From NCBI GenBank assembly GCA_015057325.1, contig SVEQ01000009.1:1-64000 (forward strand): 64,000 nucleotides of DNA, given 5' to 3'. A program made the translations under genes and the position numbers. Below the pieces are notes generated by a model that saw nothing but the letters and a program-made list of their open reading frames with translations, did no database searches and had not been told where the DNA came from. Origin of the DNA: Lachnospiraceae bacterium. Its GTDB lineage: Bacteria > Bacillota > Clostridia > Lachnospirales > Lachnospiraceae. Each line of letters opens with the position of its first letter. Position 1 is the stretch's first letter. This document shows positions 35,256 through 44,615 of the stretch, in pieces.

Positions 35256-36479
35256 TTAGAAATCAACACGAATTACACTGTAAACATCATCAAATTTCTT
35301 AAGATGCTCAGCAAATTCTTCCTCTTTAATCTCATTTGTGATAAATGCAAGCTCGTCCTTAACGCCCGGAGCCTTAACATATAATACATCGCCAAATGCT
35401 TCCTTGATTGTTACCATCTGGTCATCATCAAGACCCTTATCCTTCATACGAACGAAGAATCTGTTAGTACAATCCTCAAATCTTCCAAGACTGCTCTTTC
35501 TTCTCTCCCAGATTGTCATTATATTGACATTGAGATGCTTAACTGCATCAACTATATCCGAAACAACTGCGCTTGCTGTAGGAAGCTTACCTGCTCCACG
35601 TCCGTAGAACATCACGTCATCAAGCACGTTACCATGAACAAATATTCCATTGAATACACCATTTACTCCGATAAGCGGATGATTCTGGCCAATCATGTAC
35701 GGTGCTACCATTGAGTAGAACACGCCATCCTTCTTCTTGCTCATTCCAAGAAGCTTGATTGAAGCCTTAAGTTCTTTGGCATACTTGAAATCTATATCTG
35801 TTATCTTGGTAATACCCTCTGTATGAATGTCTTCATAATCAACCTGTGCACCTGTAACAAGGGAAGTAAGAATTGCAATCTTGCGACATGCATCATATCC
35901 TTCTACATCTGCTTCAGGATTACGCTCTGCATAACCTTTATTCTGTGCAACCTTGAGCACATCTTCAAAGGCCGAACCCTTCTCAGCCATCTCTGTCAAA
36001 ATATAATTAGTGGTACCATTTAAAATACCCGTTATCTCTGTTATCTCATCTGCTGTAAGTGAGCTGTTAAGCGGTCTGATAATAGGAATACCGCCACCAA
36101 CAGACGCCTCGAACAAATAGTTAACTTTCTTTTCCTTAGCAATCTCCAAAAGTTCTGCGCCGTGAGTTGCAACAAGTTCCTTGTTAGATGTACATACACT
36201 CTTACCTGCAAGAAGTGCATTCTTGGTAAATGTGTAAGCAGGTTCAACTCCACCCATTGCCTCTGCTATAATCTTAACTTCAGGATCCTTTAAAATGACA
36301 TCGAAATCATGAACTAGAATGTTCTCTACAGGATCTCCCGGAAAATCTCTCAAATCCAAAACATATTTAACTTCTATATCCTGGCCTGCTCTCTTATTAA
36401 TGCTTTCATGATTGCGGTCAATAACCTCAACTACTCCGGAACCAACCGTACCATATCCTAAAACTGCTATTTTAACCAT
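35256..36479 (-). CDS. hom: Homoserine dehydrogenase
   Basis: A 407-aa NAD(P)-dependent enzyme reducing aspartate semialdehyde to homoserine. N-terminal Rossmann motif AVLGYGTVGSGV, catalytic-domain signature segments (GILNGTTNYILTEM near residue 165; EADVEGYDACRKIAIL near 205) and a C-terminal ACT-like domain (about 335-407) are present. GGAGG precedes the ATG. It is paired with lysC, consistent with the Thr/Met branch. Confidence 0.95.
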   Translation of the reverse strand: MVKIAVLGYGTVGSGVVEVIDRNHESINKRAGQDIEVKYVLDLRDFPGDPVENILVHDFDVILKDPEVKIIAEAMGGVEPAYTFTKNALLAGKSVCTSNKELVATHGAELLEIAKEKKVNYLFEASVGGGIPIIRPLNSSLTADEITEITGILNGTTNYILTEMAEKGSAFEDVLKVAQNKGYAERNPEADVEGYDACRKIAILTSLVTGAQVDYEDIHTEGITKITDIDFKYAKELKASIKLLGMSKKKDGVFYSMVAPYMIGQNHPLIGVNGVFNGIFVHGNVLDDVMFYGRGAGKLPTASAVVSDIVDAVKHLNVNIMTIWERRKSSLGRFEDCTNRFFVRMKDKGLDDDQMVTIKEAFGDVLYVKAPGVKDELAFITNEIKEEEFAEHLKKFDDVYSVIRVDF

Positions 36480-36490
36480 GACTTCCTCCT

Positions 36491-37033
36491 TTATTCCTCT
36501 ACCGATTCATCAGCTTCGGACGCTTCTTGTTCTTCATCACTTTCCGACTCGGTGCTTTCTTCTTTGCTTCTTTCTTCTATGAGTCGCTCCAAACGTTCTA
36601 TATCCTCATCAGGAATTACTAGATTCACATCTACGACAACAACTATGCCCTGTCCTACGCGAAGTACCTTGTTCATAAAGACTGCATCAGAACCGCCAAA
36701 TGTTGCAATTTGGGGCATACTGTTGACATCGCTTGTATCTATTTCTTCTATATTAACAACCTCATCAACCTCATAGCCAATCATGATACTCGAACTTCTT
36801 ACTATCATAAGACTTTTGTTAACGTTATCTATTCGCGTAGGCAAACCAAATCTTCCTCGCAAACTGTACACCGGAATTATCTTGCCTCGAAGATTAACAA
36901 CTCCGGTAATATTATCCGGTGCATCCGGAATAGGTATAACACTGTAGTTCTGTTCCGTACCGTTGACGTGAACAAGCTCCATTGCATATTTTCTATCCGC
37001 TATATTGAATATCAAATATTTCACATATGCCAT
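36491..37033 (-). CDS. cheW: CheW-like chemotaxis coupling protein
   Basis: 180 aa. A single CheW domain spans about 5-145, with the hallmark NITGVVNLRGKIIPV near residue 45 and a beta-barrel pattern. An unusual acidic tail of about 30 residues rich in Glu/Ser follows. CheW links chemoreceptors to CheA. No cheA or receptor gene lies in the window; the gene sits between prfB (28 bp upstream) and hom (11 bp downstream), so it is probably cotranscribed with housekeeping genes. A CheV-type receiver is absent. Confidence 0.88.
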   Translation of the reverse strand: MAYVKYLIFNIADRKYAMELVHVNGTEQNYSVIPIPDAPDNITGVVNLRGKIIPVYSLRGRFGLPTRIDNVNKSLMIVRSSSIMIGYEVDEVVNIEEIDTSDVNSMPQIATFGGSDAVFMNKVLRVGQGIVVVVDVNLVIPDEDIERLERLIEERSKEESTESESDEEQEASEADESVEE

Positions 37034-37061
37034 AACACCACTCCTTACTCAAAATATATTA

Positions 37062-38187
37062 TCATTCTCCGACTTCGCCTTCACCGAGACTAAGCCACTT
37101 AAGATATGCATTCATAAAAGGCTCAATACCGCCATCTAAAACGCCGTTAACATCCGTCGCTTCAAAACCTGTTCTCTTGTCTTTGACCATTGTATACGGC
37201 TGCATTACATAAGAACGAATTGCCGAACCAAAACCATTTTCTGAAACCTCACCGCGGATATCATCAAGTTTTTCCTGATTCTCCTGCTGCTTCAAAAGAT
37301 AGAGTTTTGACATAAGCATTTTCATAGCCTTGTCTTTGTTCTGATGCTGAGATCTCTGATTCTGACACTGCACAACAATACCTGTCGGTATATGTGTGAT
37401 TCGTATAGCAGAAGATGTCTTGTTGATATGCTGACCACCGGCACCACTTGCGCGGTATGTATCAATTCTAAGATCATCTTCATTGATATCTACTGTAATG
37501 TCATCATCTATATCAGGCATTACATCACATGAAGAAAATGATGTCTGACGCTTTCCCGCTGCATTATAAGGCGAAATACGAACCAAACGATGAACGCCGG
37601 CTTCAGACTTAAGATAACCGTACGCATTCTCTCCGTTAATCTGTAACGTCACAGACTTAACACCTGCTACATCACCCTCAAGATAATCAAGTTCTTCAAC
37701 CGAAAAGCCCTTCTTCTCTGCCCATCGTGTGTACATACGAAGGAGCATGCCTGTCCAGTCACAACTCTCCGTTCCGCCTGCACCTGCATGAAGAGTAAGG
37801 ATTGCATTATCCTTATCAAACTCTCCGGACAACAATGTCTGAATTCTTAATGTCTCAAAGTTCTCTTTGAATGTGTTAAATGTTTCCTCTATTTCAGGAA
37901 CCAATGAGGCGTCATTCTCCTCATCTGCCATCTCAATAAGAACACCTATCTCTTCAAACTGTTCTTCCACCTGCTCAAATGCCGCAAGTGTATCCTTGAG
38001 ATTTTTAACTGTTTTCATTACTTCATTAGAACGCTCCACATCATTCCAGAAATCCGGAGCCTCCATATCTGCTTCTAACTCTGCCACCTTATCTTTCTTG
38101 ATAGGGATGTCAAAGTGAATCCCTCACTTCCTGTAATGGACTTTCATAAGAAGCAAGTTCGACTTTAATTGCATCTGTCTCAATCAC
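37062..38187 (-). CDS. prfB: Peptide chain release factor 2 (programmed +1 frameshift)
   Basis: 374 aa after frameshifting. The first 25 codons run from GTG 38187 (GAGG 7 nt upstream) to an in-frame TGA at 38110-38112 inside CTTTGAC. A +1 shift skipping T 38112 joins the main frame, which runs from GAC (38111-38109) to the stop at 37062. The GGQ motif (SGAGGQHINKT) for peptide release is present. The stop-reading tripeptide usually SPF reads SPY here (RISPYNAAG). Codon 26 as the shift site matches the classical RF2 autoregulation. It lies 40 bp after secA. Confidence 0.93.
38109..38115 (-). promoter_or_regulatory. RF2 programmed +1 frameshift site
   Basis: Minus-strand CTT TGA C, the canonical slip site. 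A Shine-Dalgarno-like AGGGA lies a few bases upstream, slightly further than in E. coli. Low RF2 favours the shift and thus more RF2. Confidence 0.88.
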
Positions 38188-38227
38188 AGAATCACCTCTT
38201 TCCTATAATTCCACTTAATCGCAAATG

Positions 38228-40801
38228 CTATGCGTTTTTACCGCAGCACTGCTTATACTTAAGACCCGAACCACATGGGCAAGGATCGTTACGTCCAATC
38301 TTGGCACTCTTTCTCTTAACAGGCTCTTTCATTGCAGAATCGTCTTTGTTGGTTCCTGTAACCTTAGCAACCTCCTCACGCTCTACCTTCTGCTCCACTC
38401 TGATATGCGTCATCATCTTAACAGTATCCTGTCTGATTGATGCAGTCATATCATTGAACATATCAAAACCTGCAAATTTATACTCAACAAGCGGATCACG
38501 CTGACCTAATGCACGAAGTCCGATACCCTGACGCATCTGGTCCATATCATCAATATGATCCATCCACTTATGATCAATAACCTTAAGAAGAATTACTCGC
38601 TCTGCCTCACGAATCATTTCAGGCTCAGGGAACTCCTGCTCTCTGCTTTCATAAAGCTTGGTTGCCTCTTCCTTGATTCTGTCAGAAAGCTGCTTCTTGG
38701 TAATACTCTTCATATCATCATCAGAAAGTGTAATCTTATTAATAGGGATAAGATCACGCATCTCCTGATTGAGTGTCTTCATATCCCACTCTGAAGGATC
38801 CAAATCTTCTAATATATTACGATCAACAACCTCATCAACGGTTTCATTTATCATATTGAAGATAACCTCGCGCATGTTCTCTCCGTCAAGAACACGACGA
38901 CGCTCTTTGTAGATTACTTCTCTCTGCTCATTCATTACCTGATCGTAATCAAGCAAATTCTTACGAATACCGAAGTTGTTGTTCTCAATCTTCTTCTGTG
39001 CTTTCTCAATGAAGTTGGTAATTGTCTTATGCTGAATCTCCTCGCCTTCAGGTATCTTAAGAGCCTGATACATAGCCATAACTCTTTCCGAACCGAAGAG
39101 TCTCATAAGATCATCTTCAAGTGAAAGGTAGAACTTTGACTGTCCCGGATCTCCCTGACGTCCTGAACGACCACGCAACTGGTTGTCGATACGTCTTGAC
39201 TCATGACGCTCTGTACCTATAATACGAAGTCCTCCAAGCTCTTTGACACCTTCACCAAGCTTGATATCGGTACCACGACCTGCCATGTTAGTAGCGATTG
39301 TTACCGCATTCATCTGACCTGCCTGTGCGACAATCTCAGCCTCCATCTCGTGGAACTTAGCATTTAACACCTTGTGAGGAATGTGCTTCTTAGTAAGAAG
39401 TCTGCTGACCTCTTCTGAAGAATCAATTGTAATGGTACCTACAAGTACCGGCTGTCCTCTATGGTAGCAATCTGCGATATCCTCAACAATTGCATTAAGC
39501 TTCTCTCTCTTAGAGCAGTAAACAGAATCCTCTTCATCGATACGAGCAACAGGAAGATTGGTAGGAACTTCAACAACGTCCATTCCGTAAATCTCTCTAA
39601 ACTCGTTCTCCTCAGTAAGAGCAGTACCTGTCATACCTGCTTTCTTCTCATACTTATTAAAGAAATTCTGGAACGTGATTGTTGCAAGAGTCTTGCTCTC
39701 ACGTCTAACCTTAACATTCTCCTTAGCCTCGATTGCCTGATGAAGTCCATCCGAGAATCGACGTCCCGGCATGATACGTCCGGTAAACTCATCGACAATC
39801 AATACTTCCTCGTCCTTAACAATATAATCCTTATCTCTATGCATAAGGTTATGAGCACGAAGTGCAAGTATAATGTTATGCTGTATCTCAAGGTTCTCTG
39901 CATCTGCAAGGTTATCTATATGGAAGAAATCCTCAACTTCCTTAACACCCTGTGCAGTAAGCATAACCTGCTTGTCTTTCTCATTAACAAGGAAATCTCC
40001 GTCTTCCTCAATATCAACACCCATAATGGCATCCATCTTTGAAAGCTCTCCATCTCCCTGACCTCTTTTCATTCTTCTTGCAAGAAGGTCACACATACGA
40101 TAAAGCTCTGTTGACTTACCACTCTGACCGGAAATGATAAGCGGAGTTCTTGCCTCATCAATCAATACTGAGTCAACCTCATCGACAATTGCGTAATGAA
40201 GACTTCTCTGTACCAACTGATTCTTATATATAGCCATGTTATCACGAAGATAATCAAAACCAAGTTCGTTGTTAGTTATATATGTAATGTCGCAGTTATA
40301 TGCTTCACGTCTTTCATCCTTATTATAGCTATTAAGGATTACGCCAACCTTAAGTCCCAAAAACTCATGTATCTGACCCATCCACTCGGCATCACGCTTT
40401 GCAAGGTAATCATTAACAGTTACTATATGAACACCCTTACCTTCAAGAGCATTAAGATAAGCAGGAAGTGTTGAAACCAAAGTTTTACCTTCACCTGTTC
40501 TCATCTCAGGAATTCTTCCCTGATGAAGAAGGATACCACCCATAAGCTGAACGCGGTAATGCTTCATACCAAGAACTCTGACTGCAGCCTCTCTTACAAC
40601 CGCAAATGCTTCTACTAACAAATCATCTAAAGTCTCACCGTCTTCAAGACGTTTCTTAAACTCGTCAGTCTTTGCCTTAAGTTCTGCATCACTTAACGCC
40701 TGCATTGACTCATCCAACGCTTCTATCTGATCCACCAAGGGCGTAATACGCTTGATTTCTTTCTCACTGTGTGTTCCAAACACCTTTTCAAAAATACTCA
40801 T
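38228..40801 (-). CDS. secA: Preprotein translocase ATPase SecA
   Basis: An 857-aa motor that drives protein export through SecYEG. The DEAD-type nucleotide-binding domain holds MRTGEGKT (near residue 100) and VDEVDS (near 207). The GMTGTA segment (near 373) and GRGTDI (near 510) mark NBD2, and the C-terminal SEC-C zinc motif [13 protein letters not shown] is intact. The many secreted proteins in this window depend on it. The upstream hpf terminator separates it from hpf. Confidence 0.97.
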   Translation of the reverse strand: MSIFEKVFGTHSEKEIKRITPLVDQIEALDESMQALSDAELKAKTDEFKKRLEDGETLDDLLVEAFAVVREAAVRVLGMKHYRVQLMGGILLHQGRIPEMRTGEGKTLVSTLPAYLNALEGKGVHIVTVNDYLAKRDAEWMGQIHEFLGLKVGVILNSYNKDERREAYNCDITYITNNELGFDYLRDNMAIYKNQLVQRSLHYAIVDEVDSVLIDEARTPLIISGQSGKSTELYRMCDLLARRMKRGQGDGELSKMDAIMGVDIEEDGDFLVNEKDKQVMLTAQGVKEVEDFFHIDNLADAENLEIQHNIILALRAHNLMHRDKDYIVKDEEVLIVDEFTGRIMPGRRFSDGLHQAIEAKENVKVRRESKTLATITFQNFFNKYEKKAGMTGTALTEENEFREIYGMDVVEVPTNLPVARIDEEDSVYCSKREKLNAIVEDIADCYHRGQPVLVGTITIDSSEEVSRLLTKKHIPHKVLNAKFHEMEAEIVAQAGQMNAVTIATNMAGRGTDIKLGEGVKELGGLRIIGTERHESRRIDNQLRGRSGRQGDPGQSKFYLSLEDDLMRLFGSERVMAMYQALKIPEGEEIQHKTITNFIEKAQKKIENNNFGIRKNLLDYDQVMNEQREVIYKERRRVLDGENMREVIFNMINETVDEVVDRNILEDLDPSEWDMKTLNQEMRDLIPINKITLSDDDMKSITKKQLSDRIKEEATKLYESREQEFPEPEMIREAERVILLKVIDHKWMDHIDDMDQMRQGIGLRALGQRDPLVEYKFAGFDMFNDMTASIRQDTVKMMTHIRVEQKVEREEVAKVTGTNKDDSAMKEPVKRKSAKIGRNDPCPCGSGLKYKQCCGKNA

Positions 40802-40886
40802 TTCAATACTCCTTAATTACTTGCAAAATAATTCACCGTGCTATTTTATCATCATTCTGTCAAAAAGTAAAGTATTACAAATGCAC

Positions 40887-40918
40887 ACAAAAAGGTCGAA
40901 GACATTACATCTCCGACC
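40887..40918 (-). terminator. Terminator of hpf
   Basis: GGTCG(A)AGA/TCT(C)CGACC arms at 40894-40902 and 40910-40918 with one mismatch, followed on the minus strand by TTTTT (40889-40893). It lies 25 bp after the hpf stop. Confidence 0.85.
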
Positions 40919-40943
40919 CGCTAATTAACTTGTTATGTAGGAC

Positions 40944-41471
40944 TTAGCACTCAGGCTCGATAAGACCGTATGTGTTACCCTTTCTCTTATATACAACATT
41001 AACTTCGTCCGTCTCTGAATTACGGAATACAAAGAAGTTATGTCCCAAAAGATCCATCTGTACGCAAGCTTCTTCAGGATCCATTGGCTTAACAGCGAAC
41101 TTCTTAGTACGAATGATGCTAATCTCGTCATCATCAGGAATGTCATCCTCGATAAATGATTTCTGGAAGTATGCTGCACTCTGTGCCTGATCAACTAATT
41201 TCTTCTTATGTCTTGAAATCTGACGCTCAATAACCTCTGTTACAAGATCTATAGACACGTACATATCATCACTAACCTGCTCTGCACGGATGATATTGCC
41301 CTTAATTGGTATTGTTACCTCCATCTTCTGTCTGTCTTTTTCAACAGAAAATGTTACATGAACCTCTGTATCCTCATTAAAATACTTCTCTAATCTGTCA
41401 AGTTTCTCATAAACTGCAGATCGTAAGCCATCTGTTACCTCAATATTCTTACCACTTATAATGTACTTCAT
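40944..41471 (-). CDS. hpf: Long-form ribosome hibernation promoting factor
   Basis: 175 aa. The N-terminal RaiA/HPF domain (about 1-100; MKYIISGKNIEVTDGLR) is joined by a linker to the C-terminal dimerisation domain (about 120-175; DPEEACVQMDLLGHNFFVFRN). Long forms dimerise 70S ribosomes into 100S in resting cells. GGAG precedes the ATG. An extended -10 promoter and a leader hairpin lie upstream. Confidence 0.95.
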   Translation of the reverse strand: MKYIISGKNIEVTDGLRSAVYEKLDRLEKYFNEDTEVHVTFSVEKDRQKMEVTIPIKGNIIRAEQVSDDMYVSIDLVTEVIERQISRHKKKLVDQAQSAAYFQKSFIEDDIPDDDEISIIRTKKFAVKPMDPEEACVQMDLLGHNFFVFRNSETDEVNVVYKRKGNTYGLIEPEC

Positions 41472-41527
41472 AATCTGTCAACTCCTTCTTGTCTTAATTA
41501 CAGCCGGCTTATCCCCATTCTCTCCCT

Positions 41528-41566
41528 CGAAGGGTTTGGTATCGCACTAAAATCATGCACCCTTCG
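41528..41566 (-). promoter_or_regulatory. Hairpin in the hpf 5' leader
   Basis: CGAAGGGT (41528-41535) and ACCCTTCG (41559-41566) are perfect inverted repeats with a 23-nt loop inside the predicted hpf leader. No T run follows, so it is more likely a structured leader than a terminator. Confidence 0.4.
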
Positions 41567-41586
41567 CATAAGTCAACCGCAATTAT

Positions 41587-41614
41587 ATTATACCATATTC
41601 TGCATTTTTTTCAA
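41587..41614 (-). promoter_or_regulatory. Promoter of hpf
   Basis: Minus strand: -35 TTGAAA (41609-41614), a 16-bp spacer, and extended -10 TGGTATAAT with TATAAT at 41587-41592. It predicts a leader of about 110 nt. Confidence 0.65.
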
Positions 41615-42044
41615 TGAATATATTAAGTTATTTTTGTATTTTTTGGGGTTGAGGGCACAAATTTTCTGTCAATTACAATGAATTGTTTTACTTTTCTTGA
41701 TATTTATTTTATTGATTTTTTTTTAAAAGTCATTATTTTTCGTCATCATTGCCAAAACATATTTTCGATTTTTTTGCTTTATTTCCCACCAAAAAGTAGG
41801 TTTTTTTGTGGACAATGTGGATAACTTTGTGTATAAGTCCATTTTTCAAGCATTTTTTCAAAAATGAAATGTGTATAACCGGATTTCATAATCACTTTAC
41901 ATAATTTAGCAACCTCGTTTTACGATTTTTTACATTATTTTTTTGTGCACTTCAACCAATTTAAAATTTAACTAATAATTTAAAATATAAGAAAATTAAG
42001 AAAACTTGATTAAATTGTATGTCATATTTCAAAATAATAAGATA
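41615..42044. other. AT-rich non-coding spacer
   Basis: About 430 bp with long T and A tracts and no convincing ORF on either strand. Its only clear structure is the tandem DnaA-box cluster at 41807-41878. The stretch 41930-42044 is especially AT-rich (runs of ATTTAAAAT/TAAAATATAAG type). Confidence 0.6.
41807..41878 (+). promoter_or_regulatory. Cluster of four DnaA boxes in one orientation
   Basis: TGTGGACAA (41807-41815), TGTGGATAA (41816-41824, a perfect consensus box), TGTGTATAA (41828-41836) and TGTGTATAA (41870-41878). The other three each differ from consensus by one base. An AT-rich tract follows. Neighbouring genes are not those usual at oriC, and gene orientation does not switch here, so a DnaA titration or regulatory site is as likely as an origin. 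Confidence 0.6.
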
Positions 42045-42074
42045 ATAAAAAATGCTCCTGCTAAAGCAGGAGCA
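42045..42074 (-). terminator. Terminator of the NlpC/P60 gene
   Basis: Perfect 9-bp arms TGCTCCTGC (42053-42061) and GCAGGAGCA (42066-42074) with a 4-nt loop, followed by a T run on the minus strand (42047-42052). Confidence 0.9.
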
Positions 42075-42090
42075 AAATTACTTAATATTA

Positions 42091-43197
42091 TCAATCCCAA
42101 ATAATTCTTGCAGCACCACAAGGTGTACGATATCCAAGACCGGAAACAATGATACCGGTTGTGGAACTACTTGCATGAACAACCTGTCCACCACCAATAT
42201 ACATGGTAACATGACCTACGCCACCGCTCTTATCCTTGTAGAACAACAAATCACCCGGCTGAATAGAAGATACAGGAACACTTGAAAGGCCTGCCATCTG
42301 AGCCGCAGCCGTTCTTGGAAGTGAATATCCGAAATGAGCATATACACTCATTGTAAATCCAGAACAGTCAGTTCCGTTAGTAAGACTTGTTCCTCCGTAT
42401 ACATACGGATTACCAACAAATTGAAGCGCATAGTTAACAACTTCCTGTCTCTTGGTACTTGTCATTTCCGCAAGTCTTCTAAGTTCTGCTTCTTCTTCCT
42501 GACGTCTTATCTCTTCTTCCTCAGGAACTGAAAGTGCATGAGCAAATCCATAGGATACATCTACATACTCAGAAGATACATAACCTTCTATATCAGAGTC
42601 TACACGAATATGTGTCCACTCATCAACATCATTATTGGAAGGAATAACCTCGTAAGACTCTCCTTCGCCTACCATTGTAAGACAATCACTTGACTCATCC
42701 TGATCTGCACGAACGTACAATGTCTCAGTATTAACAACTGCTTTCTTAGGACATCTCTCTTCAGCATAGGCACCTGCCGCATCTCCAAAAAGAAGATAAT
42801 CATTTCTTACATATCCTAATGTAATACCTGACTCAATCTTGGTCCATGTATCACCTTTTTCTACAACAAGAGCTATACCATTAACCGGAAGGCTTCCCAT
42901 TCTTTCCGATTCTTCATCAGGTTCCGCTCTTACATTAACCGCCTCATCAACGTATGCAAGACACTTGCCTTCAAATTCGGGATAACGACAAGTTGGAGAA
43001 TTCTCTCCATCTCCCGTCTGCTCTATATCCTTTTCAGATACTTCTTTTATATTAATACTATTTACATACTGATCAAGTGCATAAGTAATACTGATATTCG
43101 TTTCATCTAATACTTCGGCCTTGCTGACATTAACGGGAGCAAAGCACATCAAGCCCGCAGTAAGTACTGCCATAACCGATACCTTACGTATTCTCAC
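42091..43197 (-). CDS. Secreted SH3-NlpC/P60 cell-wall endopeptidase
   Basis: 368 aa. Signal peptide about 1-27 (ending VSKA). Two bacterial SH3-like domains (about 80-145 and 150-215; VNVRAEPDEESERMGSL and LYVRADQDESSDCLTMV), a charged linker, then NlpC/P60 (about 250-368) with catalytic Cys in TDCSGF, His in GHVTMY and third residue His in VVHAS. It probably cleaves peptidoglycan stem peptides. The start is taken as GTG 43197 with GGAGG 6 nt upstream; an ATG at 43230 lacks a site. It has a consensus promoter. Confidence 0.92.
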   Translation of the reverse strand: MRIRKVSVMAVLTAGLMCFAPVNVSKAEVLDETNISITYALDQYVNSINIKEVSEKDIEQTGDGENSPTCRYPEFEGKCLAYVDEAVNVRAEPDEESERMGSLPVNGIALVVEKGDTWTKIESGITLGYVRNDYLLFGDAAGAYAEERCPKKAVVNTETLYVRADQDESSDCLTMVGEGESYEVIPSNNDVDEWTHIRVDSDIEGYVSSEYVDVSYGFAHALSVPEEEEIRRQEEEAELRRLAEMTSTKRQEVVNYALQFVGNPYVYGGTSLTNGTDCSGFTMSVYAHFGYSLPRTAAAQMAGLSSVPVSSIQPGDLLFYKDKSGGVGHVTMYIGGGQVVHASSSTTGIIVSGLGYRTPCGAARIIWD

Positions 43198-43238
43198 AAT
43201 AAACCTCCTTATCATACGGTAATTAACCAATCATAGCG

Positions 43239-43267
43239 ATTATAACAAAGCAAAATCACCTTGTCAA
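43239..43267 (-). promoter_or_regulatory. Promoter of the NlpC/P60 gene
   Basis: Minus strand: perfect -35 TTGACA (43262-43267), a 17-bp spacer and perfect -10 TATAAT (43239-43244), about 42 bp before the GTG start. Confidence 0.85.
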
Positions 43268-43281
43268 CAAAGCATGGCAAT

Positions 43282-43318
43282 AAAAAAACACACCATAAAC
43301 AGTGACGTTCATGGTGTG
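43282..43318 (-). terminator. Terminator of yjfB
   Basis: Arms CACACCAT (43289-43296) and ATGGTGTG (43311-43318), then a T run on the minus strand (43282-43288). Confidence 0.85.
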
Positions 43319-43330
43319 AATGTTAATCTT

Positions 43331-43516
43331 CTACAAGCGAATATCTATGTTCTGACCAACCATTGGATTAACTGAACGCTCTAACATCTGAGCTAACATA
43401 TCACCATTAGTCTGATCTACTTCTAATGCCTTGTCAAGTAAAGCCATTCCCACTGCTGTATTAGTATTGGCATTCGATAATACAGTTGTCGACATTCCAA
43501 TTCCTGAAATCTCCAT
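43331..43516 (-). CDS. YjfB-family putative motility protein
   Basis: A 61-aa protein with MEISGIGMSTTVL and VGMALLDKALEVDQ, then a C-terminal NPMVGQNIDIRL, the usual pattern of the small YjfB family. That family is associated with flagellar motility in Firmicutes but has no defined biochemical role. ATG 43516 fits the family start and has GGAAGG upstream; an ATG 14 codons earlier is less likely. It is monocistronic with its own promoter and terminator. Confidence 0.85.
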   Translation of the reverse strand: MEISGIGMSTTVLSNANTNTAVGMALLDKALEVDQTNGDMLAQMLERSVNPMVGQNIDIRL

Positions 43517-43578
43517 AATACATATACCTTCCTTACTATCTAATACATTTGTGTTCAAAACACATTCTCTTGTATGTA

Positions 43579-43607
43579 ATTATACATTGTTACCACAAAA
43601 TATGCAA
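43579..43607 (-). promoter_or_regulatory. Promoter of yjfB
   Basis: Minus strand: -35 TTGCAT (43602-43607), a 17-bp spacer and -10 TATAAT (43579-43584) with an upstream TG. It looks like a housekeeping-sigma promoter rather than the sigma-28 type used by many motility genes. Confidence 0.7.
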
Positions 43608-43621
43608 CAAAAATATACGAG

Positions 43622-43647
43622 AAAATGTGAATTTTTGTTCACATTTT
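43622..43647 (-). terminator. Probable terminator of the alpha/beta hydrolase gene
   Basis: Arms AAAATGTGAA (43622-43631) and TTCACATTTT (43638-43647) with a 6-nt loop, immediately after the stop. The T tract is short and part of the stem. Confidence 0.55.
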
Positions 43648-43651
43648 TATA

Positions 43652-44581
43652 TTATTTGAGATTTTCAATACTTTTACGGCAAAATTTATCAATTTGTGTG
43701 AAAATTAACTCTTTGTCAGCCTCATTATGTATCTCATGTCGCATGCCTTCCACAAGCAGACCGCTCACATTCATGTATCCAAGATTTCTCATTCTTTCTA
43801 GTGCCTGGTTCCATTTCTTTTCGTTGATATAACAAGGATCATCCTCGCCGGAAACAAACAGTATCGGAAGAAGCTTATTGCTTACGTTGTAGCCTTTTTC
43901 CTTATATACCGTCCATTCAAGGTTAAGAAGTGACTGATATCCGTTGAGCGTATATACGAACTGACAAAGCTTATCCGCATTAAACTTATCTGAAACCTCG
44001 CTATCGCACGAAAGCCAAGCATTACGCCTGCCCTCTGCTTCAAACGGTTTGTTAAATGATCCAACAGCAAGCTCATTTATAAAGGAAGAACGATATCTTT
44101 CACCCTTGATAAGTTTCATCATCTTAACCAGCAACTTGCCAAACGGTACTGCAGGTGTGTAGGAAGGGCAGCCCGATACAAAAAGACCGTCTATATCCGA
44201 ATCATACTTCTTAAGATAAGCACGCACAATCAGCGAGCCCATACTGTGACCATATAAAATAAGCGGAAGGTCAGGATACTTTTCCCTGATTCTTCTTGTT
44301 GCCATATGAGCATCTTCAACGTAGCCTTTTTCCATCAATTTATAGCAATAGCCTATGTCATCGGGAGAATTGATACTCTGTCCGTGTCCACGGTTATCAT
44401 GCATCAAAACGATATAACCACGCTCCGCCATCGCCTGCATAAACGAAGTATATCTATCCTTGTGTTCGTTCATGCCATGAACCATCTGAAGTATTGCCAC
44501 AGGATTTTCCGGCACCATACAAACACCGTGAATAGTAACACCATCAACAGATTCAAATGAATAAGTTCTTGTCGTAACCAT
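43652..44581 (-). CDS. Alpha/beta hydrolase, lysophospholipase/monoacylglycerol lipase type
   Basis: 309 aa, no signal peptide. The oxyanion-hole region VHGMNEH (near residue 34), nucleophile elbow GHSMGS (near 114), acid SGEDDP (near 248) and His in GMRHEIHNE (near 281) form a complete triad. The architecture is that of Hydrolase_4 (serine aminopeptidase S33-like) lipases. The natural substrate is unknown. AAGGGGG precedes the ATG; it is the last gene of the thioesterase-to-hydrolase run. Confidence 0.9.
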   Translation of the reverse strand: MVTTRTYSFESVDGVTIHGVCMVPENPVAILQMVHGMNEHKDRYTSFMQAMAERGYIVLMHDNRGHGQSINSPDDIGYCYKLMEKGYVEDAHMATRRIREKYPDLPLILYGHSMGSLIVRAYLKKYDSDIDGLFVSGCPSYTPAVPFGKLLVKMMKLIKGERYRSSFINELAVGSFNKPFEAEGRRNAWLSCDSEVSDKFNADKLCQFVYTLNGYQSLLNLEWTVYKEKGYNVSNKLLPILFVSGEDDPCYINEKKWNQALERMRNLGYMNVSGLLVEGMRHEIHNEADKELIFTQIDKFCRKSIENLK

Positions 44582-44615
44582 TTAAATACCCCCTTCACAA
44601 AGGCCCTGCAATACG

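Noticed and set aside
41807-41878. Calling the DnaA-box cluster the chromosomal origin oriC
   Set aside because: No dnaA, dnaN, rpmH or gyrase genes are near, and genes on both sides run in the same direction. It is kept as a DnaA-box cluster only.
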